NCBI GenBank assembly: GCA_050287725.1
Contig: JBNKCL010000018.1
Location: 1-57,765, forward strand
Length of the DNA: 57,765 nucleotides
Source of the DNA: CBFDBF01 sp050287725
GTDB taxonomy: Bacteria; Pseudomonadota; Gammaproteobacteria; Chromatiales; Chromatiaceae
Reading direction: 5' to 3'
Each line of letters opens with the position of its first letter. Position 1 is the stretch's first letter. A program made the translations under genes and the position numbers. The notes beneath the pieces were generated by a model. It saw nothing but the letters and a program-made list of their open reading frames with translations, was not told where the DNA came from and made no database searches. This document shows positions 1 to 6,479 of the stretch, piece after piece.

Positions 1-149
1 TCTTCGACAAGCGAGACATCCAGCTTTCCCATATCTGAGATTGATTTCAGATCGTTTACATACGGTAAGAACCCAATAACATACCATGCAAGTAAGATAC
101 ATATAGGTACCAAGATAATGGTAAGCGATATTCGTTTTGCCAATTTCAC
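1..149 (-). CDS. Cassette gene, 5' part only: predicted membrane-anchored or exported protein
   Basis: Only the first 49 or so codons lie in the window; the gene continues past the left edge. A GTG at 149-147 is the best start, with an AAGGGA ribosome site 7 nt upstream; an in-frame ATG further up is closed by a stop. The protein opens with KLAKR and a hydrophobic stretch of about 20 residues (ISLTIILVPICILLAWYVIG), so it is an inner-membrane anchor or uncleaved signal. The visible soluble part has no recognisable domain. As the sixth cassette from attI it is probably weakly transcribed unless it has its own promoter. Function unknown. Confidence 0.6.
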   Translation of the reverse strand, partial: MKLAKRISLTIILVPICILLAWYVIGFLPYVNDLKSISDMGKLDVSLVE

Positions 150-165
150 AAACTATCCCTTCGCC

Positions 166-250
166 ATAGAACGTCTGCGGTAAGGGGCCGGAGCGAAGTG
201 GAGGTCCCAGCCAGCGTTGTTTGCGGGCGATCCTGACCGAATTGTTATGT
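166..250 (-). other. attC site a1 (recombination site of the 254-703 cassette)
   Basis: It is bounded by ATAGAAC (166-172) and GTTATGT (244-250), 85 bp in all. The interior (TAAGGGGCCG, GAGGTCCCAG, GCGATCCTGACC) closely matches the attC at 50538-50618 in the second array. The core boxes each deviate slightly from RYYYAAC and GTTRRRY. Confidence 0.75.
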
Positions 251-253
251 GTA

Positions 254-703
254 TTATTGACCTGCTGACCATAATACCTCCGTACCTACTGGATGCTCAC
301 CATATTGGAGAATTATTTGTTTTGGTTCAGTATCACTGATGCCTTTAAAGTGTAAATACATATAATGATCAAAGCACCCTTCTACCATGATATTTGTTTG
401 TTTAGGCCGAACTTTTATTATTTTTAAATCAGCAAATTCTTTAGGAAGCCCTTTTGGCTCAAAAGATGTATAACCTTCATAGGGCACATTATCCATTTTA
501 TACATTCTCGCCATATCACTATAAAGAGCCGCAAGCCGCTCACCGCTTTGTGGCCTGGCATAATTAGCTGCTTCTGAATCCTTATCGCAATTTGGCGCAT
601 CACCGAAAAAGGCCATAGAGATAGAGACCATTAGGACAAACGAAATATAAGCGCCAGCTAAAGCAAGCGCAGACAGTCCGAGATATTTTAGAAATCTGAT
701 CAT
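254..703 (-). CDS. Cassette protein with N-terminal membrane segment, unknown function
   Basis: 149 aa from ATG at 703; upstream in-frame codons fall inside an attC and are not coding. Residues 1-30 form a hydrophobic N-terminal helix after MIRFLK, and the rest is soluble and probably periplasmic, with only two cysteines (in APNC and EGCF) that could pair. No family is recognised. It is the fifth cassette from attI. It could be a lipoprotein-like or anchored periplasmic factor, but no lipobox is present. Codon use is AT-rich compared with the chromosomal genes, as expected of a captured cassette. Confidence 0.65.
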   Translation of the reverse strand: MIRFLKYLGLSALALAGAYISFVLMVSISMAFFGDAPNCDKDSEAANYARPQSGERLAALYSDMARMYKMDNVPYEGYTSFEPKGLPKEFADLKIIKVRPKQTNIMVEGCFDHYMYLHFKGISDTEPKQIILQYGEHPVGTEVLWSAGQ

Positions 704-709
704 TTCTAC

Positions 710-776
710 ACATAACGCTCGGGTTAAGGCGCGGCGGCGTGCCAACGCCGACGTCGCCTGGAACCCGTTGTTAGAG
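710..776 (-). other. attC site a2 (of the 783-1196 cassette)
   Basis: Core boxes are ACATAAC (710-716) and GTTAGAG (770-776), 67 bp. The GC-rich interior folds as an imperfect palindrome: GGTTAAGGCG and GCGGCG on one side, CGCCG, CGCCT and GGAACC on the other. The next cassette is joined at G^TTATGTG. Confidence 0.85.
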
Positions 777-782
777 CGCAGT

Positions 783-1196
783 TCACTTTGCGATGCGTTG
801 ATACTTGAACCATTGACCTGATGTGCCTATGAATAGCAGCACGAGCGCTAAAGTTTGCAGCGCAAATTGCACAACGGTTGAACCTTGCAACAACGCCGGT
901 AATGAGCGAAATACATGCGGCGCAAGAAGCAAAGTAATGACAAACACGAGCGACCCCAGAACGTATACAACAGCAAACAACCATCGCGCCCAGTTCCTCC
1001 CCGCACTAACCTTTATTGCGACCAAGGCAAGAAGCAGAAAGGTGAGTAGGTTCGTTAAGGCGGGACCTACTCCACTAGGAATTGCTAGGGCACCAGTCCA
1101 AGATATAGCCGTAAGAAAGGCCACCAAACCAGCAGATAACCACAGACAGGTCACAGCCCGCTGTATCGATTGCGGCTTACTAATTTGACTCGACAT
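783..1196 (-). CDS. Cassette-encoded four-helix membrane protein, unknown function
   Basis: 137 aa from ATG at 1196, which has a good AGGAGC ribosome site. Four hydrophobic segments are evident (about residues 15-35, 45-65, 70-95 and 110-130), separated by short charged loops such as KVSAGRNWARW, so this is a small polytopic inner-membrane protein. I do not recognise a named family; similar four-helix proteins are frequent integron cassettes. The stop lies 6 bp inside attC a2. It could be a small transporter subunit or a membrane modulator, but nothing in the sequence decides this. Confidence 0.7.
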   Translation of the reverse strand: MSSQISKPQSIQRAVTCLWLSAGLVAFLTAISWTGALAIPSGVGPALTNLLTFLLLALVAIKVSAGRNWARWLFAVVYVLGSLVFVITLLLAPHVFRSLPALLQGSTVVQFALQTLALVLLFIGTSGQWFKYQRIAK

Positions 1197-1214
1197 GAGT
1201 GGCTCCTTGTTGCG

Positions 1215-1273
1215 CTCTAACGTTAAATTAAGGCGCGCAGCGTAGCGCGTCAGCCTGGGGCGAATGGTTAGAG
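1215..1273 (-). other. attC site a3 (of the 1268-1528 cassette)
   Basis: Core boxes CTCTAAC (1215-1221) and GTTAGAG (1267-1273) are perfect complements of each other. The interior is AAGGCGCGC, AGCGTA, GCGCGT. At 59 bp it is the shortest site here. The TAA stop of the cassette gene lies inside the GTTAGAG box. Confidence 0.85.
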
Positions 1274-1528
1274 CGCGATGTCGCCATATCGAGCTATGAT
1301 CCACCCAATTGCCAAACCCACAAATAATCCAACTCTAATACCCCTACTTACTGTTGATGTGTTTGGGATTTGCTCTATCAATAACATTGCGCTAAAAACA
1401 ACAATAATAATTAGAATGGATTTTCCTGCAAAATACGTTACAAGTAACGTGACCAAGATCCCTAGAATTGCTGATAAAACAGCATAACCAGATAAAAGCA
1501 CACCACTTTTTGTTACTTGTTTTTCCAT
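1268..1528 (-). CDS. Small cassette membrane protein, unknown function
   Basis: 86 aa, ATG at 1528. Three hydrophobic stretches cover most of the chain (about residues 8-32, 36-52 and 66-82), with few charges, so it is almost entirely membrane-embedded. Its TAA stop (1268-1270) is formed by the attC core box, leaving no spare bases between gene and recombination site. No family is recognised. Small hydrophobic proteins in cassettes can be toxin-like or regulators of larger membrane complexes, but there is no partner gene here to support either. Confidence 0.65.
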   Translation of the reverse strand: MEKQVTKSGVLLSGYAVLSAILGILVTLLVTYFAGKSILIIIVVFSAMLLIEQIPNTSTVSRGIRVGLFVGLAIGWIIARYGDIAL

Positions 1529-1533
1529 ATGCG

Positions 1534-1624
1534 CTCTAACGCTTATAATCAGCCGGCCGCGGTAATGAGGTGACGCGAAGCCCGCAAAGACTAAACCGGC
1601 CCGGCTGCATTATTTTTGTTATGC
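1534..1624 (-). other. attC site a4 (of the 1627-2004 cassette)
   Basis: Core boxes CTCTAAC (1534-1540) and GTTATGC (1618-1624), 91 bp. The interior has the pairing arms CAGCCGGCCG and CCGGCCCGGCTG. It differs in length and sequence from the neighbouring sites, which is normal in a chromosomal array. Confidence 0.8.
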
Positions 1625-1626
1625 AA

Positions 1627-2004
1627 TTATTTACAGTATTTGCCATAAATTGAGTACATATACTTAATATTTAAAAAATGGCCCTTTAGTGTTTTCGTGT
1701 CCGAATAGGCCACAAGACTATGCTTCCATTCTGGGTATTTTTTAAGAGAACCGCAAAAATTCATTATAAAATCTTCAAACTGAAGTATATGTGGGCATGT
1801 TTCACGAATCTTACATTTACATGCATCCTCTTTGATTCCTGTATTTTTAATGCATGACTGGACTTTTTCTAAGAAATTATTAAGAGTGTCATTAAGTCTT
1901 ATTGCTATTTCAATAGATTCTCCATTACTTAAAAATATAGCTTCCTCTGCCCATGAAGGACAAGAAAAAAACAATAGGAGAACAAAAACGCTTAATTTAT
2001 TCAT
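1627..2004 (-). CDS. Secreted six-cysteine cassette protein, unknown function
   Basis: 125 aa, ATG at 2004. A clear Sec signal peptide (LSVFVLLLFFSCPSWA, then EE) predicts a periplasmic or secreted mature chain of about 105 residues. The mature part has six cysteines, an even number that suggests three disulfides, and is rich in lysine (many KC, KK and KH steps). No family is recognised. The strong export signal and even cysteine count make it look like a small folded effector or inhibitor, but that is inference from composition only. Codon use is very AT-rich. Confidence 0.7.
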   Translation of the reverse strand: MNKLSVFVLLLFFSCPSWAEEAIFLSNGESIEIAIRLNDTLNNFLEKVQSCIKNTGIKEDACKCKIRETCPHILQFEDFIMNFCGSLKKYPEWKHSLVAYSDTKTLKGHFLNIKYMYSIYGKYCK

Positions 2005-2015
2005 TCATTTTATAT

Positions 2016-2075
2016 GCATAACGTTGCGATAAACCGCGCCGCTTTGCGGCGTCGGTTTTAATTGCCTTGTTGGGC
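2016..2075 (-). other. attC site a5 (of the first, ankyrin cassette)
   Basis: Core boxes GCATAAC (2016-2022) and GTTGGGC (2069-2075), 60 bp. The interior hairpin is near perfect: AAACCG and GCCGC, a TTT loop, then GCGGC and CGGTTT. The last codons of the cassette gene overlap this site by about 18 bp. Confidence 0.85.
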
Positions 2076-2462
2076 GTAGGTGTCAAGCAGGGTAACGAAA
2101 TCATTAAGGCCTTTCCGTGTAGCTAAATCCCTCGCCGATTGCCCAGATGAGTTCAATAAATCAGGACTTGCTCCAGATTTTAAAAGAATTTCTGCTGCAT
2201 CGTAGAACTCTGACGTGACTGAAAACATTAAGGCTGACATACCTTCTTCATTCTGCGCATTTATATCGGCTCCGTCTTCGATGAGCTTAACCATTTTTTG
2301 CGGTTCAGTTTGAATGACCGCATTCATTAATGGTGTAATTCCACCTGGCTGTAGCAAATTCGCGTTTTCTTTCCGGCTACGCATAAGGGAGGCAAATATC
2401 ACCATGAGAAGAAGCGCGGATATGCCACCAATTAATCCTTGCTCTAAAACACCTTCAAACAT
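2058..2462 (-). CDS. Membrane-anchored ankyrin-repeat protein (first cassette)
   Basis: 134 aa from ATG at 2462 with a GGGAGAA ribosome site. Residues 8-25 form one transmembrane helix (LIGGISALLLMVIFASL). After it come about three ankyrin repeats: GGITPLMNAVIQTEP near residue 40, GADINAQNEEGMSALM near 66, and GASPDLLNSSGQSARDLA near 100. Ankyrin repeats bind other proteins, so the protein probably presents a docking surface at the inner membrane. Being next to attI it should be the best-expressed cassette. Its 3' end runs into its own attC. Ankyrin identity is firm; the partner is unknown. Confidence 0.8.
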   Translation of the reverse strand: MFEGVLEQGLIGGISALLLMVIFASLMRSRKENANLLQPGGITPLMNAVIQTEPQKMVKLIEDGADINAQNEEGMSALMFSVTSEFYDAAEILLKSGASPDLLNSSGQSARDLATRKGLNDFVTLLDTYAQQGN

Positions 2463-2480
2463 GCCTTCTCCCCTTTTTAC

Positions 2481-2548
2481 GCCCAACAGGTGATTATGTT
2501 GCACGCACACATAATGAGTTATGTTGCGCGCACGAATATTGAATTATG
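2481..2548. other. attI primary insertion site built of 25-bp direct repeats
   Basis: The first cassette joins at GCCCAAC (2481-2487). Beyond it, towards intI, the motif TTATG recurs at exactly 25-bp spacing (2494, 2519, 2544), and the first two units share TTATGTTGC plus GCAC. Accessory direct repeats near the crossover point are known in class 1 attI (the DR1 and DR2 IntI-binding sites), so these are probably strong integrase-binding sites. A homologous site exists at 50904. Confidence 0.8.
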
Positions 2549-2567
2549 TTTTCATATGTTCTATACT
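2539..2567 (+). promoter_or_regulatory. Probable sigma-70 promoter of the integrase gene
   Basis: TTGAAT (2539-2544), 17 nt, then TATACT (2562-2567) reads towards intI, with 40 nt from the -10 to the start codon. The -35 box lies at the end of the second 25-bp repeat, running into the third. Integrase bound at attI could therefore repress its own gene; that part is inference. Confidence 0.55.
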
Positions 2568-2607
2568 GGTTCTCTATCAGGATACCCCAATGCAAGGAGG
2601 CATGTCC

Positions 2608-4017
2608 ATGGATACGCGTATCCCCTCTTCCGACCCACGTATCGAGCAGTTCTGGACCCGATACCTGGCGGTGCTGCGCCTGTTTCGCGTGCCGAAAGGG
2701 GCGCTTCCCTGGTACCGGAAGCATATTCAGGGCTTTATTGACGACCACCCGGGTGTCCGTTTGCAGGAGCAGACGCCTGAAAATCTGCAGCTTTGGTTTG
2801 AGAAACTGGGCCGAAACCCTCTGATCGGGGAGTGGCAGTTCCGTCAGAAGGTTGGCGCCCTGCGGCTGCTGTTCAGTCACTTTCTGAAAGTGCCCTGGGC
2901 GGCCGATTTTGATTGGGAACGCTGGACGGCCGGCGCCCAGCCTTTGGGCAGGGACCACCCGACGGTGGCCAGAACTTACGAGATGATCGAAAAGGCGGTG
3001 GAAAACCCGAAAAACGGGCTGGGGAAGGCGTTTCCGGAGCTCTACCGCAAATTTCTGGCGGCCGTCCGGATACCGGAATATTCTCCCAATACGGAAAAGA
3101 GCTATCTCGGCTGGATCAACCGTTTCCTGCGATTTCACAACGATATACTCCCTCACCATTGCGCCGAACGACAGGTTGCCTCCTTTTTAGAGTATTTGGC
3201 GGTGCAGCGCAAGGTGGCCGGCGCCACCCAGGCCCTGGCGCTGAATGCCCTGGTGTTTTTCTTCGCCCAGGTACTGGAAAAACCGTTGGGAGAGATCGGC
3301 CCCTTCAAGCGCCCCAACCGGCCGCGACGCCTGCCCACGGTTTTGAGCTCGCGGGAAATAGAGGCGATGCTTGCAACGGTTCACGGAATGAACGGTCTCA
3401 TGATCCGGTTGATGTACGGTACCGGGATGCGGGTAATGGAGTGCGCGCGGCTGCGCATCCTGGATCTGGATTTCGATTACCGAAATATCGTGGTGCGCGG
3501 CAGCAAGGGAAAGAAGGACCGGACCGTACCCATGCCCGAGATCCTGTCCGAAGAGTTGAAACGGCAAATCGAGCGAGTCAAGCGGGAGCACGACAAGGAT
3601 CTACAGGCGGGACTGGGATCGGTATTCATGCCGGCCGCACTGGCCCGTAAGTATCCGAATGCTGAAAAGGAGCTGCGTTGGCAGTATCTGTTTCCCGCGA
3701 GCCGGCCGGCGCAGGACCCCAGAACCGGGATCATGCGTCGCCACCATATTCATCAGACAGCCATCCAAAGGGCCGTCTACAAGGCGGCGGCCCAGGCCGG
3801 CATCATTAAGCGGGTAACCAGCCACACCCTGCGCCACTCCTTCGCAACCCACCTGCTGGAATCCGGCGCCGATATCCGCACGGTGCAGGAGCTGTTGGGC
3901 CACGCGGATGTATCCACCACCATGATCTATACCCATGTTGCCGGCAGAGGCGGCCGTGGAGCGCACAGTCCGCTGGATACCTTGCACAGAACGCCCAGCC
4001 AATGTCATGCCGCATAG
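2608..4017 (+). CDS. intI: Integron integrase IntI with an extra N-terminal segment
   Basis: 469 aa from ATG at 2608, chosen because AGGAGG (2595-2600) sits 7 nt upstream; nearer and farther ATGs are worse placed. It is a tyrosine recombinase with catalytic R275 (GTGMR), the GSKGKKDR lysine region near 300, H406 and R409 (HTLRH), H432 (LLGH) and nucleophile Y441. The IntI-only insertion is present (ARKYPNAEKELRWQYLFPA, about 346-364), which separates it from XerC/D and phage integrases. The usual core-binding domain starts near residue 145. Typical IntI are about 320-340 aa, so the first 130-140 residues are extra; they resemble a second SAM-like core-binding domain. Divergent from the cassettes. 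Confidence 0.93.
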   Translation: MDTRIPSSDPRIEQFWTRYLAVLRLFRVPKGALPWYRKHIQGFIDDHPGVRLQEQTPENLQLWFEKLGRNPLIGEWQFRQKVGALRLLFSHFLKVPWAADFDWERWTAGAQPLGRDHPTVARTYEMIEKAVENPKNGLGKAFPELYRKFLAAVRIPEYSPNTEKSYLGWINRFLRFHNDILPHHCAERQVASFLEYLAVQRKVAGATQALALNALVFFFAQVLEKPLGEIGPFKRPNRPRRLPTVLSSREIEAMLATVHGMNGLMIRLMYGTGMRVMECARLRILDLDFDYRNIVVRGSKGKKDRTVPMPEILSEELKRQIERVKREHDKDLQAGLGSVFMPAALARKYPNAEKELRWQYLFPASRPAQDPRTGIMRRHHIHQTAIQRAVYKAAAQAGIIKRVTSHTLRHSFATHLLESGADIRTVQELLGHADVSTTMIYTHVAGRGGRGAHSPLDTLHRTPSQCHAA

Positions 4018-4111
4018 TGCCCGCCCAAACGCGCCGGAACCTTATACTGACCGCCTGCTATATTGGCATTAGATGTTTTCCGTCCCGAAAGCATAATGAG
4101 GAATCATAGGC

Positions 4112-5341
4112 ATGGCGCGCGAACCCTTTTTTCAAGGACTCGACCGGCGGCTGCGGGAGTTGCAGGCGCAGGGGATCTGCAAACGTACGGAGTCGGTGAT
4201 TACGGAGGTGCTGCCGGCAACGGACGGCAACGGCCCGCGTTACCGGCTGGCGGGTCAGGGGGAACGCGCTTTTCTGCGCATGAACTCCAACTCCTATCTC
4301 GGACTCTCGCTGCATCCGGAGGTGATCGGCACAGAGGAGGAAACGGCCCGCGCCTTCGGCACCGGTCCCGGCGCGGTGCGGTTCATCAGCGGTACCTTTC
4401 AGGCGCACGTAGAGCTGGAACAGCGGCTGGCCGGTTTTCACGGGCGTGAGTCTGCCATGTTGTTCAGCGCCGCCTATGCGGCGGTGATGGGAGTGTTGCC
4501 GCCGTTGATCTCGCCCGAGACCATCGTCCTGAGCGATGCCCTGAATCACAACAGCATCATCAACGCAGTGCGGCTGGCGCAGCCGGCCGACAAGAGGGTC
4601 TATCGCCATCTCGACATGGCGGATCTGGAACAGCAGATACAAGGTTGCTTCGGCCGCTGCAAACGACTGGTGGTGGTGAGCGACGGCATCTTCAGCATGC
4701 GCGGGGATCACGCTCCGCTCGCGGAGCTGACCGCCGTCTGCCGACGTTATGAAGAACAGTTTGAGGAAGGCATCGTCACGGTGGTGGACGACTCCCACGG
4801 AGTCGGCGCCTTCGGCACCACCGGACGCGGCACGGAAGAGGTTACCGGCGCGCGCGCCGATCTGCTGGTGGCCACCCTCGGCAAGGCGCTGGGGGTCAAC
4901 GGCGGTTATGTGGTCGCCGACCGGCGGGTGATCGATTTCCTGCGCGAGAGTTCGCCCTTCTATATCTACTCCAACCCCATCACCCCCGCCGAAGCGGCCG
5001 CCGCATCGCGCGCATTGGAGTTACTGGCCGGACCGGAAGGCGAAGATCTGCTGACACGCCTGCGCCGCCTCACGCGGCGTTTCCGGGAAGGCCTGGTCGC
5101 GTTGGGCTACGAGACCCTGCCGGGGGAACACCCCATCGTGCCGCTGTTGCTGCGCGACACCGCCCGCACCGCCGCGTTGGTAAAGGCGTTGTTTGAAGGC
5201 GGCGTGCTGGTAACCGGCTTGAACTATCCGGTGGTGCCGAAGAGGGACGAAGAGATCCGGTTCCAGATCAGCGCCAACCATACCGAGCAGGATATCGATG
5301 CGGTGTTGGAGATATTGGCCGATCCGGCGTTACGACCTTAG
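4112..5341 (+). CDS. Alpha-oxoamine synthase, glycine C-acetyltransferase (Kbl)-like
   Basis: 409 aa PLP enzyme of fold type I. Markers are GPGAVRFISGT near residue 90, VVDDSHGVGAFG near 225, and the Schiff-base lysine in ATLGKALG near 256. The sequence between them follows 2-amino-3-ketobutyrate CoA ligase more closely than BioF or HemA. That enzyme splits 2-amino-3-ketobutyrate with CoA into glycine and acetyl-CoA in threonine breakdown. Its usual partner, threonine dehydrogenase tdh, is not adjacent, so another acyl-CoA plus amino acid condensation is possible. A second member of the superfamily, bioF, lies at 26790. ATG at 4112 has only a weak ribosome site. Confidence 0.75.
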   Translation: MAREPFFQGLDRRLRELQAQGICKRTESVITEVLPATDGNGPRYRLAGQGERAFLRMNSNSYLGLSLHPEVIGTEEETARAFGTGPGAVRFISGTFQAHVELEQRLAGFHGRESAMLFSAAYAAVMGVLPPLISPETIVLSDALNHNSIINAVRLAQPADKRVYRHLDMADLEQQIQGCFGRCKRLVVVSDGIFSMRGDHAPLAELTAVCRRYEEQFEEGIVTVVDDSHGVGAFGTTGRGTEEVTGARADLLVATLGKALGVNGGYVVADRRVIDFLRESSPFYIYSNPITPAEAAAASRALELLAGPEGEDLLTRLRRLTRRFREGLVALGYETLPGEHPIVPLLLRDTARTAALVKALFEGGVLVTGLNYPVVPKRDEEIRFQISANHTEQDIDAVLEILADPALRP

Positions 5342-5374
5342 ACAAAGAAAACCATCATCAATTTTAAACAGACT

Positions 5375-5522
5375 CTAGAACCTGTCTCAAAATTAGAGAT
5401 TTTTCTTTCAGGCAAGGCCGGAGCCTTCCGAAAAGCGGAGTTTACACGACTAGTAAATGAGCATTTGAGGAAGGCGATAACGCAGCCTGAAAGGAAAAGA
5501 TCAATTTTGAGGCAGGTTCTAG
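5375..5522. mobile_element. MITE-like element with 38-39 bp terminal inverted repeats
   Basis: The left arm 5375-5413 (starting CTAGAACCTGTCTC, ending TTTCAGGC) and the right arm 5485-5522 are near-perfect inverted copies of each other around about 70 bp. CTAG at both ends may be the target duplication. There is no coding capacity. The right tip supplies the TAG stop of the DUF6524 gene at 5519-5521. Confidence 0.75.
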
Positions 5523-5938
5523 TCGCCCTCCATCTCATCCACATCTACTTGCCCCGTAATCCTGCGCCGGATATGCGACCAGGAGACGCCGACGGCGAGG
5601 ACGCCGCACAGCGCGAACTCGATAAGATAGCTGACGGCGCGCAGGCTGTCGGTCGGTATCAGGTTCAGGTCGATCAGCAGCCAGGAGAGGGTGCCGAAAA
5701 AGGCGATCGCCAACGCCAGTCCCACCGGCCCCAGGGAGTGAAAGGTGGCGCGCAGATAGATCGCCCAGCCGATGAGCAGCACCACGCCCACGAACAGCAT
5801 CAGCACCGAGAACTCGGCGAAATGCCCGCGCACCCAGTGGTAGTAGGAGTACCCCTCCGGGTTGTAGGTCGCGAACACCAATACCACAGCGGCCAGAAAC
5901 CGGACCCCGAAGCCGGCGGGTGTGATCTTTTCTGCCAT
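5519..5938 (-). CDS. DUF6524-family four-helix membrane protein
   Basis: 139 aa, ATG at 5938. Four predicted membrane helices lie at about residues 12-26, 42-62, 72-92 and 104-120, with a charged C-tail ending DEMEGD. The pattern (opening GFGVRFLAAVVLVFATYNPEGYSYYHW) matches the uncharacterised DUF6524 family as I remember it. Function is unknown. The stop codon lies in the terminal inverted repeat of the adjacent MITE, so the present C-terminus may have been reset by that insertion. Confidence 0.7.
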   Translation of the reverse strand: MAEKITPAGFGVRFLAAVVLVFATYNPEGYSYYHWVRGHFAEFSVLMLFVGVVLLIGWAIYLRATFHSLGPVGLALAIAFFGTLSWLLIDLNLIPTDSLRAVSYLIEFALCGVLAVGVSWSHIRRRITGQVDVDEMEGD

Positions 5939-6015
5939 GTCCGGTTGCTCCTAATGCAGAGTTCTAGTTTCTGTTTGCGTTTCCCCATACAGGAGAGAAA
6001 CTTGCCGCTGTTTTG

Positions 6016-6053
6016 ACTCCCCCTCCCGACCTCCCCCACTTGTGGGGGGAGAG
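6016..6053. repeat. Dispersed C/G-rich repeat, copy 1
   Basis: ACTCCCCCTCCC, then ACCTCCCCC and GTGGGGG with a short loop. A near-identical copy lies at 26728-26766. Both sit in intergenic spacers at gene 3' ends, as this kind of dispersed palindrome usually does. Confidence 0.6.
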
Positions 6054-6094
6054 TGTATTCAATTTCCCTGTCATCGTTTCAGCAAAAGGTGTCT

Positions 6095-6343
6095 TCATCC
6101 ACCCAACGGAATGCCGCCCTCTTCCTGCTCCCGGACATGGCGGATCTTTTTGACCGCCTTGTCGGCGACAAAATTGACGAAATCCTCGATGTTGTCGTAA
6201 CCCATCTTGAGGGCGAAATCGGCTAACTCCCCGATCAGTTCGCGGGTGGCTGCGATCTCTTCGTGACTACGACCGCACCCTTCGCAATGGGTGCCTTCTT
6301 CGGTGCAGTAATCCTTACCGCGGCAGGGATTGAATTGTGACAT
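6095..6343 (-). CDS. Small cysteine-rich protein resembling DUF1289
   Basis: 82 aa from ATG at 6343 with an AGGAG ribosome site; longer in-frame starts lack one. The N-terminal part (PCRGKDYC, then HCEGCGRSHEEI, residues 6-35) is a four-cysteine cluster like the CxxCGR-T/S-xxEI element of DUF1289 proteins and could bind zinc or an Fe-S centre. The C-terminal half is helical (ELADFALKMGYDNIEDFVNFV). The cellular role is unknown. It is flanked by unrelated membrane-protein genes on the same strand. Confidence 0.6.
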   Translation of the reverse strand: MSQFNPCRGKDYCTEEGTHCEGCGRSHEEIAATRELIGELADFALKMGYDNIEDFVNFVADKAVKKIRHVREQEEGGIPLGG

Positions 6344-6479
6344 GGTTGCTCCTGATTCGATTCCGCTGTGTTGAAAAGCCGACGGGGGCGATCCGATGTC
6401 ACCCCGGGGATTGGCGCCCATATTCGCAAAAATCGCCCGCCGAAGGAACCGCCGGTAACGATAAGCGTTGTATGGGAAT

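Larger units (their letters stand above)
1..4017. mobile_element. Chromosomal integron: integrase, attI and at least five cassettes (continues left)
   Basis: A divergent integrase (2608-4017, plus) faces a run of short AT-rich minus-strand genes, each followed by a 59-91 bp element bounded by AAC and GTT core boxes with an imperfect palindrome between. This is the standard integron layout: intI, attI at 2481-2548, then cassettes transcribed away from intI. Five complete cassettes and the start of a sixth are visible, and the array runs off the left edge. Cassette GC is visibly lower than that of the flanking core genes. Confidence 0.9.

Noticed and set aside
2566..2580. CTG and CAG near the intI promoter as a LexA (SOS) box
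   Set aside because: The half-sites are separated by 9 nt instead of 10 and the centre lacks the AT-rich core, so it does not fit the consensus.
2608..4017. Phage or Xer-type recombinase
   Set aside because: The IntI-specific insertion (ARKYPNAEKELRWQYLFPA) and the divergent attI/attC array identify an integron integrase.
4112..5341. Kbl as part of the integron
   Set aside because: It is on the far side of intI, has core-like base composition and no attC, so it is resident chromosome.
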